Part shown: positions 1 to 12,491 of the stretch, in pieces | Layout of the letters: each line of letters starts with the position of its first letter | Numbering within the stretch: the stretch's first letter is position 1 | Origin: Sanguibacter antarcticus | GTDB lineage: Bacteria > Actinomycetota > Actinomycetes > Actinomycetales > Cellulomonadaceae | NCBI RefSeq assembly: GCF_002564005.1 | Contig: NZ_PDJG01000001.1 | Coordinates: forward strand, 496,001 to 560,000 | Direction: 5' to 3' | DNA: 64,000 nt | Made by a program: the position numbers and the translations under genes | The notes under the pieces: model-generated | The model's input: the letters and a program-made list of their open reading frames with translations, nothing else | What the model was told of the DNA's origin: nothing | Databases searched by the model: none

Positions 1-767
1 TCATCCTCGAGATCAAGGCGGGGGAGGGAGGCGAGGAGTCCGCGCTCTTCGCCGGAGACCTCCTGCGCATGTACCTGCGCTACGCAGAGCGCCGCGGGTG
101 GAAGACCGAGATCATCGAGGCCACAGAGTCCGATCTCGGCGGCTACAAGGACGTCCAGGTCGCGGTCAAGGCGAAGGGCACCGTGGCACCGGAGGACGGA
201 GCCTGGGCGAACCTCAAGTACGAGGGCGGTGTCCACCGGGTCCAGCGCGTACCGGCGACGGAGTCGCAGGGCCGCATCCACACGTCCGCGGCCGGGGTTC
301 TCGTCTTCCCCGAGGTCGAGGACGCGGGCGAGCTCGAGATCGACCAGAACGACCTGCGCATCGACGTGTATCGCTCGTCCGGTCCTGGCGGGCAGTCCGT
401 CAACACGACGGACTCTGCCGTGCGGATCACGCACGTCCCGTCGGGGATCGTCGTGTCGATGCAGAACGAGAAGTCGCAGCTGCAGAACAAAGAGCAGGCG
501 ATGCGCGTGCTGCGTGCCCGGCTCCTTGCCGCGCGCCAGGAAGAAGAGGCCGCGGCAGCCAACGACATCCGTCGTTCCCAGGTACGGACGGTCGACCGCT
601 CCGAGCGCATCCGGACGTACAACTACCCGGAGAACCGGATCGCCGACCACCGCACCGGATACAAGTCGTACAACCTGGACCAGGTGCTCGACGGCGACCT
701 AGAACCGGTCGTGCGGTCGGCGATCGACAAGGACGAGGCTGCTCGTCTCGCAGCGGCCGGGAGCTGA
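1..767 (+). CDS. prfA: Peptide chain release factor 1 (5' end missing)
   Basis: Class I release factor that recognises UAA and UAG stop codons in the ribosomal A site and triggers hydrolysis of peptidyl-tRNA. The frame is already open at position 3 and the window edge cuts off the N-terminal part. The conserved GGQ loop is visible as [18 protein letters not shown], and the C-terminal [16 protein letters not shown] segment is typical of RF1. It is followed 4 bp later by prmC, the methyltransferase that modifies the glutamine of this GGQ motif, so the pair forms a functional unit. The absence of an RF2-type anticodon motif cannot be checked because that part lies outside the window; the assignment to RF1 rests on sequence character and gene order. 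Confidence 0.95.
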   Translation, partial: ILEIKAGEGGEESALFAGDLLRMYLRYAERRGWKTEIIEATESDLGGYKDVQVAVKAKGTVAPEDGAWANLKYEGGVHRVQRVPATESQGRIHTSAAGVLVFPEVEDAGELEIDQNDLRIDVYRSSGPGGQSVNTTDSAVRITHVPSGIVVSMQNEKSQLQNKEQAMRVLRARLLAARQEEEAAAANDIRRSQVRTVDRSERIRTYNYPENRIADHRTGYKSYNLDQVLDGDLEPVVRSAIDKDEAARLAAAGS

Positions 768-771
768 CCCC

Positions 772-1713
772 GTGGCGCATGACGTGGGCCAGCTCGTACG
801 GTCCGCCGCTGCGCTCCTCGCCGCAGCAGGCGTCGAGAGCGCGCGGACCGATGCTGAGCTCTTGCTCGCTCACGCCGCGGGCATGTCCCGGAGCGACGTG
901 GTGACAGCGGCGCTCCTGGGCCGGCCGCTGGACGTGGCGGGCGCGGCCGAGGCCTTCGACGTCCTCGTCGCACGCCGCGCCGAGCGTGAGCCGCTCCAGC
1001 ACCTCGTCGGATCCGCGCCCTTCCGTCATCTCGAGCTCGAGGTCGGCCCTGGGGTCTTCGTGCCGCGACCGGAGACCGAGACCGTCGCCCAGCGCGCTGT
1101 CGACGAGACGGTGGCGGTGCTCGCCCGCACGGGCGCCGCCCGGGTGGTCGATCTCTGCACAGGCTCTGGGGCCATCGCCCTCGCCGTCGCGACCGAGGCG
1201 CCGGGGTGCACCGTCCACGCCGTCGAGCTCGATGCAGCCGCTCTCGGGTGGGCTCGGCGCAACGTCGAGCGCATCCTCGGAGACCAGGGCCCGGAGCCGC
1301 GCCTCATCGTGGTCCGAGGAGACGCGCGACGTGCGCTCTCCGAGCTCGACGGCTTGTGCGACGTGGTCGTGACCAACCCTCCTTACGTCCCACCAGGTGC
1401 TGTCCCCAAGGACCCCGAGGTGGCGCTCCACGATCCAGGCGTCGCGCTCTACGGGCTGGGGTCCGACGGCCTCGAGGTGCCGCGCGGTGTCGCTGCAGCG
1501 GCTGCACGGCTCTTGCGTCCGGGCGGTCTCCTCGTCATGGAGCACGCTGAGGTGCAGGCGGCTGCGGCGCGCGCGATGATCGACGACCTCCGCGCGTTCG
1601 AGCCTGCGACGACCGGAGCGGACCTCACCGGACGTCCGCGCATGGTCGTGGCACGTCGGACCGTGGGCTCGCGCGCAGACGGGCCCACGAACATGGAAGA
1701 CTCTCGGTCGTGA
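772..1713 (+). CDS. prmC: Release factor glutamine methyltransferase PrmC
   Basis: Transfers a methyl group from S-adenosylmethionine to the glutamine of the GGQ motif in release factors. The 313-residue protein has an N-terminal helical substrate-binding part (about 1-90), then a Rossmann methyltransferase fold with the SAM-binding DLCTGSGA loop (128-135) and the catalytic NPPY motif (202-205) that holds the amide nitrogen. The start is GTG at 772, four bases after the prfA stop, so translation is probably coupled. The 3' end overlaps the next start codon by 4 bp (GTGA). Length and motifs match the family fully. Confidence 0.95.
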   Translation: MAHDVGQLVRSAAALLAAAGVESARTDAELLLAHAAGMSRSDVVTAALLGRPLDVAGAAEAFDVLVARRAEREPLQHLVGSAPFRHLELEVGPGVFVPRPETETVAQRAVDETVAVLARTGAARVVDLCTGSGAIALAVATEAPGCTVHAVELDAAALGWARRNVERILGDQGPEPRLIVVRGDARRALSELDGLCDVVVTNPPYVPPGAVPKDPEVALHDPGVALYGLGSDGLEVPRGVAAAAARLLRPGGLLVMEHAEVQAAAARAMIDDLRAFEPATTGADLTGRPRMVVARRTVGSRADGPTNMEDSRS

Positions 1714-2459
1714 GTACGTCGAGCATCCGCCCAGCCCACGACGCGTCCGTGTGGGGAATCTCTATCGACGAGGCGGTGCACGCCGTCCAGCGCGGCGGGC
1801 TCGTCGTGCTGCCGACCGACACGGTCTACGGGATCGGCGCCGACGCCTTCGCGCCCGACGCGGTGGCCGCGCTGCTCGCCGCCAAGGGGCGTGGACGGCA
1901 GATGCCGCCGCCGGTGCTGGTGGGCTCCGTCGCGACCCTCGACGGCCTGGCGACCGACGTTCCCGAGGGAGCACGCGCGCTGGCCGAGCGGTTCTGGCCC
2001 GGCGCGCTGACGATCATCGTGCGTGCACAGCCGTCCCTCGCCTGGGACCTCGGGGAGACCCACGGCACGGTGGCGCTGCGCATGCCGGACCACCCGGCCG
2101 CGCTCGCGCTCCTGGCACGGACCGGCCCGATGGCGGTCTCGAGCGCCAACCGCACGGGCCAGCAGGCGGCACTCACCGCGACCGAGGCCCACGCTCAGCT
2201 CGGCGACTCGGTGCAGGTCTTCCTCGACGGCGGGACCGCTCCAGGCGGTGTGGCATCGACGATCGTCGACGCCACAGGCGGCGTGCTGCGGGTCGTGCGA
2301 GAGGGCGCCCTGAGCCTCGAGGAGCTTCTCACCGTCACGGCGGTGGAACCGTTCCAGGTGCCTGCACCCGTCGAGACGAAGGCCCCGGAACCGTCCGAGG
2401 AACAACCCACGCCCCCTGAGGCGTCCACGACCCCTGAGACCGAGGACGACGCCCGGTGA
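1710..2459 (+). CDS. tsaC: L-threonylcarbamoyladenylate synthase (TsaC/YwlC type)
   Basis: Makes threonylcarbamoyl-AMP from threonine, bicarbonate and ATP, the first step of the universal t6A37 tRNA modification. The YrdC-like fold covers about residues 10-205, including LPTDTVYGIGADAF near the N terminus and KGRGRQMPPPVLVGS as the nucleotide/substrate-binding segment. The Sua5 C-terminal domain is absent; instead the last ~35 residues are a Pro/Glu/Thr-rich, probably disordered tail. The GTG start lies inside the prmC stop (4-bp GTGA overlap) and the gene itself ends in a GTGA overlap with the next gene, so three genes are translationally linked. Confidence 0.93.
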   Translation: MSTSSIRPAHDASVWGISIDEAVHAVQRGGLVVLPTDTVYGIGADAFAPDAVAALLAAKGRGRQMPPPVLVGSVATLDGLATDVPEGARALAERFWPGALTIIVRAQPSLAWDLGETHGTVALRMPDHPAALALLARTGPMAVSSANRTGQQAALTATEAHAQLGDSVQVFLDGGTAPGGVASTIVDATGGVLRVVREGALSLEELLTVTAVEPFQVPAPVETKAPEPSEEQPTPPEASTTPETEDDAR

Positions 2460-3580
2460 GGGTCTACCTTCTTGTCATGCTCGTGGCGGGGGCCGTCACG
2501 TTCCTCCTCACTCCGTTCGCACGCTGGCTGGCTGTCCGGACCCGAGCCGTCACGGCGGTCCGGGCGCGCGATGTCCACACGATCCCGACCCCGCGCCTCG
2601 GGGGCGTCGCCATGCTGCTCGGCATCGCCACCGCGTTCGTCCTCGCGTCGCAGATGCCCTTTCTCGAAGGGGTCTTCGACTCCTCGAACGAGGCGTGGGC
2701 GATCCTCGGTGCAGGGGCGATGGTGTGCCTGCTCGGCGTGGCCGACGACATCTGGGACCTCGACTGGATGACCAAGCTCGTCGGTCAGGTGCTCGCCGCA
2801 GGTTTCATGGCGGTCCAAGGGGTCCAGCTCATCACCATCCCCGTCGGCGGGCTGACGATCGGCTCGAGCAGGCTGTCGCTCTTCGCGACCGTCCTCGTCG
2901 TCGTCGTCGCCATGAACGCGGTGAACTTCGTCGACGGGCTCGACGGGCTCGCTGCCGGGATGATCGCGATCGGCGGGACGGGGTTCTTCGTCTACACGTA
3001 TCTCCTCACCCAGGACGCCAACCCCACCGACTACTCCAACCTTGCGACAGTTGTCATCTCTGCGCTCGTCGGGGCCTGTCTCGGCTTTCTGCCGCACAAC
3101 TTCCATCCGGCGCGGATCTTCATGGGTGACTCCGGATCGATGCTCATCGGGCTCACGATCGCGGCGGCGTCGATCGTCGTCACAGGGCAGATCGATCCGG
3201 AGCGGGCGTCGAACGGCCAGAGCGTGCCGGCGTTCATCCCGATCCTCCTGCCGATGGCTGTCCTCCTCCTGCCGCTGCTCGACATGATGCTCGCGGTCGT
3301 CCGCCGGATGCTTGCCGGCAAGTCACCCTTCCACCCCGACCGGATGCACCTGCACCACAGGCTCCTCGCTCTCGGCCACTCTCACCCTCGCGCCGTGATC
3401 ATCATGTACATGTGGAGCGCGGTGTTCGCCTTCGGGGCTGCAGCTCTCGTGACCGTGCCGTGGCGCACGGTCGTCGGTGGGCTCTGCATCGTCGTGGTCG
3501 TCTCTGTCGCGCTGACGCTCGGACCGTTGCGCGGCCGCGCAGCGCGTCGCAACGCAACCTCCGAAGGATCGACACCATGA
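2456..3580 (+). CDS. WecA/TagO-like UDP-sugar:undecaprenyl-phosphate sugar-1-phosphate transferase
   Basis: Integral membrane enzyme of the MraY/WecA family that loads a sugar-1-phosphate onto undecaprenyl phosphate and so begins cell-wall glycopolymer synthesis. The 374-residue protein has about eleven hydrophobic segments. Family motifs are clear: DDIWDLDW (97-104), NFVDGLDGLAAG (157-168), the cytosolic FMGDSGSMLIG segment and the C-terminal HPDRMHLHHRLL loop characteristic of WecA rather than MraY. In actinobacteria the usual substrate is UDP-GlcNAc, which starts linkage units or arabinogalactan-like polymers; the acceptor polymer here is not known. Overlaps tsaC (GTGA) and the atpI-like gene (ATGA) by 4 bp each. 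Confidence 0.88.
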   Translation: MRVYLLVMLVAGAVTFLLTPFARWLAVRTRAVTAVRARDVHTIPTPRLGGVAMLLGIATAFVLASQMPFLEGVFDSSNEAWAILGAGAMVCLLGVADDIWDLDWMTKLVGQVLAAGFMAVQGVQLITIPVGGLTIGSSRLSLFATVLVVVVAMNAVNFVDGLDGLAAGMIAIGGTGFFVYTYLLTQDANPTDYSNLATVVISALVGACLGFLPHNFHPARIFMGDSGSMLIGLTIAAASIVVTGQIDPERASNGQSVPAFIPILLPMAVLLLPLLDMMLAVVRRMLAGKSPFHPDRMHLHHRLLALGHSHPRAVIIMYMWSAVFAFGAAALVTVPWRTVVGGLCIVVVVSVALTLGPLRGRAARRNATSEGSTP

Positions 3581-4065
3581 CCGTGCCTGACCCGTCTCAG
3601 ACGCCGCTCCCCGGTTCAGAGACCGATGGACTCCACCCTGTGATCCCGACGGTGCCGGCACACGTCACCGCCGAGATCTTCCGGGCTGCGCTCCGAGCGA
3701 CGCTGGCGCTCCTGGTGCTGCTCGTGGTCCTCGGCGTAGGGATCGGGATGCTCGTCGCTGGTCTGCCCGGTGTGTGGGGCGCGATGCTCGGTGTAGCGAT
3801 CACTCTTCTGTTCTCGGGGACGACGATCCTGTCGATGCTCTACACCGCCGACAAGAGCCCGAACGTCACGATGGCGGTGGTCCTCGGGGCCTGGATCGTC
3901 AAGATGCTGGTCTTGGTCGTCGTCCTGGCGACGGTGGGGCAGATGGACTTCTTCCACCGGGTGGTCTTCGCCGTGGTGGTCCTTCTCGGCGTCGTAGGCT
4001 CCGCAGCGCTCGACATGTACTCGGTCGTCAAGGGCCGGGAGCCGTACACGACCCCCCTCGGATGA
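3577..4065 (+). CDS. atpI: AtpI-like ATP synthase accessory membrane protein
   Basis: Small membrane protein of 162 residues with four hydrophobic segments (about 40-62, 66-88, 97-118 and 124-145) after a ~35-residue polar N terminus. Position directly before atpB and topology match the AtpI/ATP synthase I group, which helps assemble the c-ring and may move Mg2+; sequence conservation in this family is weak, so the call leans on gene order. ATG at 3577 overlaps the preceding stop by 4 bp. An in-frame extension back to 3412 exists but is just overlap with the wecA-like gene. Confidence 0.72.
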   Translation: MTVPDPSQTPLPGSETDGLHPVIPTVPAHVTAEIFRAALRATLALLVLLVVLGVGIGMLVAGLPGVWGAMLGVAITLLFSGTTILSMLYTADKSPNVTMAVVLGAWIVKMLVLVVVLATVGQMDFFHRVVFAVVVLLGVVGSAALDMYSVVKGREPYTTPLG

Positions 4066-4119
4066 CCGTTCGGAGAGCCAGCCAGTGCTGTCGAGCGATG
4101 CTCGCCCTCTCTGAGGAGG

Positions 4120-4160
4120 GTCCGGACCACAGCCCTGATGGGTTAGAATTCTGGTGATCC
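4120..4160 (+). promoter_or_regulatory. Possible promoter for the atp operon
   Basis: The 189-bp gap between atpI and atpB contains TAGAAT at 4144-4149, which fits the actinobacterial -10 pattern TANNNT. No good -35 hexamer is seen 16-19 bp upstream. The atp genes may also be read from the upstream prfA operon. Confidence 0.3.
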
Positions 4161-4254
4161 ATGACGCACAGGTCAGCCTCAGGCAAGCGCGCGATGCAGC
4201 CGCTGCCACTCAGACCACGACGAGCAGGAGTTCGTTCTGTCCACCCTAGCGACG

Positions 4255-5049
4255 TTGACGCAGTTCACCGCCTCTACTGAGGGCGGAGAGTTCCATCCAC
4301 CATCGATCGCCGAGTTCTTCCCCCCGGCACTGTTCTTCGACGGAACGATCTTCGAGTTCAACCGGATCATGCTCGTCCGCGTCATCGCGGCCGTCATCCT
4401 CATCTGGCTCTTCGTGGTGGCTGCTCGCCACGCGAAGCTGGTACCGGGTCGATCGCAGAACGTCGCGGAGATCGCGCTCGACTTCGTCCGTGTGAACATC
4501 GCCGACGAGATCCTCGGGCACAACTCGCGGAAGTACGTCGCGATGCTGACGACGATCTTCTTCGCGATCCTTGCTTTCAACATCACGGGGATCATCCCGC
4601 TCCTCAACATCGCTGGGACGTCGCTGTTCGGTCTGCCGGTACTGCTCGCCCTCTGGGTGTACGTCGTGTACCTGGCCTCCGGGATCAAGAAGTTCGGGCT
4701 CGGTGGCTACCTCAAGAACAGCCTGTTCCCGCCCGGTGTGCCGTGGTTCCTCTACTTCCTCATCACGCCGATCGAGATCCTTCAGGTCTTTGTCTTCCGG
4801 CCGGCGACGCTCGCGCTGCGACTCACCGCCAACATGATCGCAGGACACCTCCTGCTGGTCCTCTGCTTCGGTGCGACACACTTCTTCTTCTTCGAAGCAG
4901 CCGGTGCGCTCAAGGCCATGGGCATCGTGTCCCTCGTCGCCGGGTTCGGCTTCACCTTGTTCGAGCTCCTCGTAGCCGTCCTTCAGGCGTACGTGTTCAC
5001 CTTGCTCGCCGCGGTCTACATCTCCATGGCTGTAGAAGAGGAGCACTGA
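4255..5049 (+). CDS. atpB: ATP synthase Fo subunit a
   Basis: Subunit a forms the proton half-channels against the c-ring. At 264 residues it has the usual length, five to six membrane helices, and the essential arginine, Arg189, in LALRLTANMIAGH, which corresponds to Arg210 of E. coli. The start is uncertain. TTG at 4255 is the first conventional start but has no Shine-Dalgarno sequence near it. An AGGAG at 4226-4230 lies 6 nt before an in-frame CTG at 4237, which would add six residues. The frame is closed by a stop at 4162-4164, and no ATG or GTG is in frame between the two. Confidence 0.95.
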   Translation: MTQFTASTEGGEFHPPSIAEFFPPALFFDGTIFEFNRIMLVRVIAAVILIWLFVVAARHAKLVPGRSQNVAEIALDFVRVNIADEILGHNSRKYVAMLTTIFFAILAFNITGIIPLLNIAGTSLFGLPVLLALWVYVVYLASGIKKFGLGGYLKNSLFPPGVPWFLYFLITPIEILQVFVFRPATLALRLTANMIAGHLLLVLCFGATHFFFFEAAGALKAMGIVSLVAGFGFTLFELLVAVLQAYVFTLLAAVYISMAVEEEH

Positions 5050-5055
5050 GGCTGA

Positions 5056-5971
<916 letters not shown>

Positions 5972-5972
<1 letters not shown>

Positions 5973-6787
5973 TGCGCGGGACCAGCCTGGCGTCGCTCGC
6001 CGCGGCGCGGGAGCAGCTCGAGCCCGTTCTCACGGCCGCAGGCGAGAAGTCACAGGTCGTCGGTGACGAGCTCTTTACGGTCGTCGACGCGCTCGACAGC
6101 TCGGGGCCGCTCCGACGGTCCCTCTCGGACCCGTCGCGCCCTGCGCAGGACAAGGCCGGCCTCGTCCGGTCGCTGCTGTCGCGTGGGTTCGATCCGAGGA
6201 CCGTCGACCTTCTCGAAGGTGTTGCACGGTCGCGCTGGTCGACCGAGCGTGATCTGGTCGACGCGGTCGACCACCTCGCTCTCGATGCCTACCTCGCCTC
6301 AGCGCAGGCTCGTGGAGCCCTCGAGACCGTGGAGAGCGAGCTCTTCCAGGTCACACGTGGACTGGTCGGTCAGCGCGACGTCCGTCGGGCTCTGTCCGAC
6401 AGCTCGACAGCCTCGACCCGGCGCGTCCAGCTCGTCGACGACCTGCTCGAGGGCAAGGTGGACCCGGTCACGCTCGCGGTCTGCCGTCGAGCGACGGCAA
6501 CCCCTCGCGGTGAGCGTTTCGTGCCGGCGCTGGTCCGGGTCGGTGACATGGCAGCAGCGCGGCGCCACAAGCGTGTCGCGACGGTCTCGGTCGGTGCTGA
6601 GCTGTCCGCTGAGCAGGAAGGCAGGCTTCGTCGGCTCCTCGCAGAGTCCTACGGCGCTCAGATCCAGCTCAACGTCACCGTCGACCCGGAGGTCATCGGC
6701 GGGCTGCGTGTGCAGGTCGGTTCCGACGTCCTCGACTCGACGGTCCTCGCGCGTCTTGCTGACGCGCGTCGGCAGCTGGCTGGATGA
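5972..6787 (+). CDS. atpH: ATP synthase F1 subunit delta
   Basis: Links the peripheral stalk to the top of the alpha3beta3 head. The 271-residue protein is longer than the ~180-residue E. coli subunit but typical of actinobacteria, whose delta carries an extra N-terminal helical part. The conserved C-terminal region includes [15 protein letters not shown] and the closing [19 protein letters not shown] segment. ATG at 5972 overlaps the atpF stop by one base. Confidence 0.94.
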
Positions 6788-6872
6788 TCACGCACCTACA
6801 GCACGGCCGACCCCGTCGGCACAACAGACATGCAAGTACGACCGCACATGCGGCCACGACAGGAGAAGAGCA

Positions 6873-8507
6873 ATGGCTGAGCTGACGATCCGGCCCGAGG
6901 AGATTCGGGCCGCGCTGGACAGCTTCGTGAAGTCCTACACACCTGAGTCCGTCGTCACAGAAGAGGTCGGCCGCGTTGTGCTGGCCGGTGACGGCATCGC
7001 CCAGGTCGAAGGACTTCCGGGAGCAATGGCCAACGAGCTGCTTCGATTCGAGGATGGCACGCTCGGCCTCGCGCTGAACCTCGACGTCCGACAGATCGGT
7101 GTCGTCATCCTCGGTGAGTTCACGGGGATCGACGAAGGCCAGGTCGTCCGTCGGACGGGCGAGGTCCTGTCGGTCGCCGTCGGTGACGGCTACCTCGGTC
7201 GTGTGGTCGACCCGCTCGGCATGCCGATCGACGGGCTCGGCGACATCGCGACGACCGGTCGTCGTGCGCTCGAGCTCCAGGCTCCGGGCGTCATGGACCG
7301 CAAGTCCGTCCACGAGCCGCTCCAGACCGGGCTCAAGGCGATCGACGCGATGATCCCGATCGGTCGCGGACAGCGCCAGCTGATCATCGGTGACCGTCAG
7401 ACCGGGAAGACCGCGATCGCGATCGACACGATCATCAACCAGAAGGCGAACTGGGAGACCGGCGACACGACGAAGCAGGTGCGCTGCATCTACGTCGCGA
7501 TCGGTCAGAAGGGCTCCACGATCGCTGCCGTCCGTGGCGCGCTCGAAGAAGCAGGCGCGATGGAGTACACGACGATCGTCGCGGCCCCCGCCTCTGACCC
7601 TGCCGGCTTCAAGTACCTCGCTCCGTACACGGGCTCGGCCATCGGCCAGCACTGGATGTACGAGGGCAAGCACGTCCTCATCGTCTTCGACGACCTGTCG
7701 AAGCAGGCTGAGGCGTACCGCGCTGTCTCCCTCCTCCTCCGGCGTCCGCCGGGCCGTGAGGCATACCCGGGAGACGTCTTCTACCTGCACTCCCGTCTCC
7801 TCGAGCGTTGTGCAAAGCTCTCGGACGCGCTGGGTGCCGGATCGATGACAGGCCTGCCGGTCATCGAGACCAAGGCGAACGACGTCTCGGCGTACATCCC
7901 GACGAACGTCATCTCGATCACCGACGGTCAGATCTTCCTCCAGTCCGACCTCTTCAACGCCGACCAGCGCCCTGCAGTCGACGTCGGCATCTCGGTGTCG
8001 CGCGTCGGTGGTTCGGCGCAGATCAAGGCGATGAAGAAGGTCTCTGGGACGCTCAAGCTCGACCTCGCACAGTTCCGCTCTCTCGAGGCGTTCGCGATGT
8101 TCGCTTCCGACCTCGACGCCGCGTCCCGTGCCCAGCTCAACCGTGGAGCGCGCCTCCTCGAGCTGCTCAAGCAGCCGCAGTACACGCCGTACCCGATCGA
8201 GGACCAGGTCGCATCGATCTGGGCCGGCACGAAGGGCAAGCTCGACGACGTGCCCGTCGAGGACGTCCGTCGTTTCGAGACCGAGATGATCGACCACCTC
8301 CGTCGCAACACCGAGGTGCTCACGACGATCGCGTCGACGGGCAAGCTCGAAGAGGCGACCGAGTCGGCGCTCACCGATGCTGTCGAGGAGTTCCGCAACG
8401 GCTTCCTCAAGGCTGACGGCTCGCCGCTCGTCGGTGGGGTCGACGAGGACGACGACGCAGCGGCTCCCGTCGAGCAGGAGCAGATCGTCCGACAGAAGAA
8501 GGCCTGA
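6873..8507 (+). CDS. atpA: ATP synthase F1 subunit alpha
   Basis: Non-catalytic nucleotide-binding subunit of the alpha3beta3 hexamer. The 544-residue protein starts [11 protein letters not shown] at ATG 6873, preceded by AGGAGAAGAG at 6861-6870. An N-terminal beta-barrel (about 28-95) is followed by the RecA-like domain with Walker A GDRQTGKT (173-180) and the family signature around [17 protein letters not shown], and then a helical C-terminal domain ending in an acidic tail. The frame stays open upstream to 6063, but that part overlaps atpH and is not coding. Confidence 0.98.
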   Translation: MAELTIRPEEIRAALDSFVKSYTPESVVTEEVGRVVLAGDGIAQVEGLPGAMANELLRFEDGTLGLALNLDVRQIGVVILGEFTGIDEGQVVRRTGEVLSVAVGDGYLGRVVDPLGMPIDGLGDIATTGRRALELQAPGVMDRKSVHEPLQTGLKAIDAMIPIGRGQRQLIIGDRQTGKTAIAIDTIINQKANWETGDTTKQVRCIYVAIGQKGSTIAAVRGALEEAGAMEYTTIVAAPASDPAGFKYLAPYTGSAIGQHWMYEGKHVLIVFDDLSKQAEAYRAVSLLLRRPPGREAYPGDVFYLHSRLLERCAKLSDALGAGSMTGLPVIETKANDVSAYIPTNVISITDGQIFLQSDLFNADQRPAVDVGISVSRVGGSAQIKAMKKVSGTLKLDLAQFRSLEAFAMFASDLDAASRAQLNRGARLLELLKQPQYTPYPIEDQVASIWAGTKGKLDDVPVEDVRRFETEMIDHLRRNTEVLTTIASTGKLEEATESALTDAVEEFRNGFLKADGSPLVGGVDEDDDAAAPVEQEQIVRQKKA

Positions 8508-8510
8508 CGG

Positions 8511-9404
8511 GTGGCTGGCAACCAGCGCGTCTACAAGGCGCGGATCAAGTCGACACAGTCGCTCAAGAAGATGTTCCGGGCGCAGGAGCTCATCGCTGCG
8601 TCACGCATCGGCAAGGCGCGCGCACGAGTCACGGCTTCCGAGCCGTACGCGGACGCGATCACCCGTGCTGTGTCGTCCGTGGCGACGCACACGGACGTCA
8701 ACCACCCACTGACGTCTGAGCGTCCCGCTGCGCCTCGCGTCGCGGTGCTCCTCATCGCGTCGGACCGCGGGATGGCAGGGGCCTACTCGGCGAGCGCGAT
8801 CCGTGAGGCCGAACGTCTCATCGAACGCCTCACCGAGCAGGGCAAGGAGATCGACCTCTACGTCAGCGGTCGCCGTGCGCTCGCCTACTACCACTTCCGT
8901 GGGCGTCCGATCGTCCAGTCCTGGACGGGTGCGTCCGACGCGCCGACCCCCGAGACCGCGGAAGACATCGCAGACACGCTCCTCGAAGCCTTCCTCGATG
9001 ACCAGAACGACGGTGTCGGCGAGCTGCACGTCGTCTACATGCAGTTCGTCAACATGGTTACCCAGCGTCCTCGCGTCATCCGGATGCTCCCACTCGAGGT
9101 CGTCGACGGCGTCGCACCGGTCGAACCGGCTCAGACGCTTCCGCTCTACGACTTCGAGCCGACACCGGACGCAGTACTCGACGCTCTCCTGCCGCGGTAC
9201 GTCCGCAGCAGGATCTACAGCTGCCTGCTCCAGGCGGCGGCCTCGGAGCTCGCCTCGCGTCAACGTGCGATGCACACCGCGACGGAGAACGCCGAGGACC
9301 TCATCCGTCTCTACACACGGCTCGCCAACCAGGCACGTCAGGGTGAGATCACCCAGGAGATCAGCGAGATCGTCTCAGGCGCCGATGCGCTTGCCGCGTC
9401 GTGA
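8511..9404 (+). CDS. atpG: ATP synthase F1 subunit gamma
   Basis: Central rotor shaft of the enzyme. The 297-residue protein shows the N-terminal coiled-coil strand ([30 protein letters not shown]), a central Rossmann-like part with [18 protein letters not shown], and the C-terminal helix with [24 protein letters not shown] start at 8511, three bases after the atpA stop. All features are as expected. Confidence 0.97.
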   Translation: MAGNQRVYKARIKSTQSLKKMFRAQELIAASRIGKARARVTASEPYADAITRAVSSVATHTDVNHPLTSERPAAPRVAVLLIASDRGMAGAYSASAIREAERLIERLTEQGKEIDLYVSGRRALAYYHFRGRPIVQSWTGASDAPTPETAEDIADTLLEAFLDDQNDGVGELHVVYMQFVNMVTQRPRVIRMLPLEVVDGVAPVEPAQTLPLYDFEPTPDAVLDALLPRYVRSRIYSCLLQAAASELASRQRAMHTATENAEDLIRLYTRLANQARQGEITQEISEIVSGADALAAS

Positions 9405-10964
<1,560 letters not shown>

Positions 10965-11017
10965 TCCAGGCGTCCTACCCCTCCCGCTCCAGCACTGAGA
11001 TCTGAAGGAGAACACAC

Positions 11018-11290
11018 GTGGCACAGCTCGAGGTCGACCTCGTGGCAGCAGACCGCAAGGTCTGGTCCGGACCGGCTCGCCAGGTCAGCGCGCCGGCCGC
11101 CGACGGTGAGATCGGCATCCTCCAGGGGCACTCACCGCTGCTCGCAGTCCTGCGGGCCGGCCGTGTGCGGATCACCTCGGCGGAGGGTACCCACGTCGAG
11201 GCTGTCATCACCGGCGGTTTCATCTCGGTCGACTCGGACACCGTCACGATCGTGGCGGACTCGGTCGAGATGGCCGGCGCCGCAGTCTGA
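11018..11290 (+). CDS. atpC: ATP synthase F1 subunit epsilon
   Basis: Rotor subunit that contacts the c-ring and modulates ATPase activity. At only 90 residues it contains the N-terminal beta-sandwich (VDLVAADRKVWSG, ADGEIGILQGHSPLLAVLRAG) but stops before the two-helix C-terminal domain that acts as the inhibitory arm in E. coli. Short epsilons are common in actinobacteria, but this one implies that inhibition of ATP hydrolysis must be achieved differently here. GTG start at 11018 preceded by GAAGGAG. Last gene of the ATP synthase set. Confidence 0.95.
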   Translation: MAQLEVDLVAADRKVWSGPARQVSAPAADGEIGILQGHSPLLAVLRAGRVRITSAEGTHVEAVITGGFISVDSDTVTIVADSVEMAGAAV

Positions 11291-11313
11291 CGGACTGATC
11301 TCCTGTCGAAGTC

Positions 11314-11739
11314 GTGAGAATCCTCCTCTGGTGCGTGGTCGGGCTGCTTCTCGTAGCCTTGGTCCTCGTCACATGGGGCTTCTCACGACTTCGTGCTGTC
11401 TCCAGGCTCGCGTTCTCCTTCGAGGCCGCTGGGCGGATGTCCGGTCGTGACGAGAGCCAGGCCGTCTGGCACGCAGGGTTCGCCGTGTACCGTGACGACA
11501 GGATCGACTGGTGGCGTTCCTGGTCTCTACGACCCCGACCGCAGCACCAGTGGCTCCGTGAGAATCTCACGATCGTCGGTCGCGTCGAGCTTGCGGACGC
11601 GGCGGCTCCGGAGCTGTGGCTCGTCCAGTGTCTCTACGAAGACACGACCTTCGAGCTCACGATGTCCGTCGGCGCCTACTCAGGGTTCTCCTCCTGGCTC
11701 GAGTCTGCGCCCCCGAGCCGGCGATATCCCGTCGTGTGA
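11314..11739 (+). CDS. DUF2550-family membrane-anchored protein
   Basis: 141-residue protein of unknown function found next to atp operons in actinobacteria. A single N-terminal membrane helix (about residues 3-21, [19 protein letters not shown]) is followed by a cytoplasmic domain with several conserved tryptophans ([21 protein letters not shown]). GTG start 23 bp after atpC suggests cotranscription with it. The family assignment comes from sequence appearance and context; no activity can be inferred. Confidence 0.75.
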   Translation: MRILLWCVVGLLLVALVLVTWGFSRLRAVSRLAFSFEAAGRMSGRDESQAVWHAGFAVYRDDRIDWWRSWSLRPRPQHQWLRENLTIVGRVELADAAAPELWLVQCLYEDTTFELTMSVGAYSGFSSWLESAPPSRRYPVV

Positions 11740-11776
11740 CGCCTGCCCGACACCCCACACACCGAAGGAGATCGTC

Positions 11777-12472
11777 GTGCGTCTCGTCGTCGCCCGTTGT
11801 TCGGCCCACTACACCGGTCGGTTGTCCGCACACCTTCCGCTCGCGACCCGTCTCCTCGTCGTCAAAGCAGACGGCAGCGTGCTGCTGCATTCCGACGGCG
11901 GCTCGTACAAGCCGCTCAACTGGATGAGCCCACCGTGCTCCATGGCAGTCTCGGTGCCCGACGAGGACGCCGTCGCTCGGGGAGTGACGCAGGTCTGGGC
12001 GGTGCAGCACGCGAAGAGCGACGACCGGCTCGAGATCGAGCTGCACGAGGTCGTGCACGACTCGTCGCACTCGCTCGGGATCGATCCTGGACTCATCAAG
12101 GACGGCGTCGAGGCCCACCTCCAGGCGATGCTCGCGGAACAGATCGAGCTGCTCGGAACAGGACACACCCTGGTCCGGCGGGAGTATCCCACCGCGATCG
12201 GGCCCGTCGACATCCTGGCGCGAGACAGCACGGGGGGCACGGTCGCGATCGAGATCAAGCGCCGTGGAGACATCGACGGTGTCGAGCAGCTCACGCGATA
12301 CCTCGAGCTGCTCAACCGGGATCCGCACCTCGCCCCGGTCCGTGGCGTGTACGCCGCGCAAGAGATCAAGCCTCAGGCACGGGTGCTGGCCACCGACCGG
12401 GGTATCACCTGCGTCCTCCTCGACTATGCCGCGATGAAGGGCACCGACGACGTGGACTCGCGTCTCTTCTGA
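11777..12472 (+). CDS. nucS: Mismatch endonuclease NucS (EndoMS)
   Basis: Endonuclease that performs the non-canonical, MutS/MutL-independent mismatch repair of actinobacteria by cutting both strands around mispaired bases, usually recruited by the beta clamp. The 231-residue protein starts [16 protein letters not shown] at GTG 11777, with AAGGAG at 11765-11770 six bases before it; an upstream extension to 11393 overlaps the previous gene and is not coding. The N-terminal DNA-binding part includes [11 protein letters not shown] (44-54). The RecB-like nuclease core shows Asp145 in GPVDILARD and the E-x-K pair Glu159/Lys161 in IEIKRR. Its presence predicts that the genome lacks mutS/mutL. Confidence 0.95.
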   Translation: MRLVVARCSAHYTGRLSAHLPLATRLLVVKADGSVLLHSDGGSYKPLNWMSPPCSMAVSVPDEDAVARGVTQVWAVQHAKSDDRLEIELHEVVHDSSHSLGIDPGLIKDGVEAHLQAMLAEQIELLGTGHTLVRREYPTAIGPVDILARDSTGGTVAIEIKRRGDIDGVEQLTRYLELLNRDPHLAPVRGVYAAQEIKPQARVLATDRGITCVLLDYAAMKGTDDVDSRLF

Positions 12473-12491
12473 GACCTCGCACCCCGTCAGG

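Noticed and set aside
12473..12491. Terminator between nucS and the isomerase gene
   Set aside because: The gap is 19 bp with no stable hairpin; I cannot support one.
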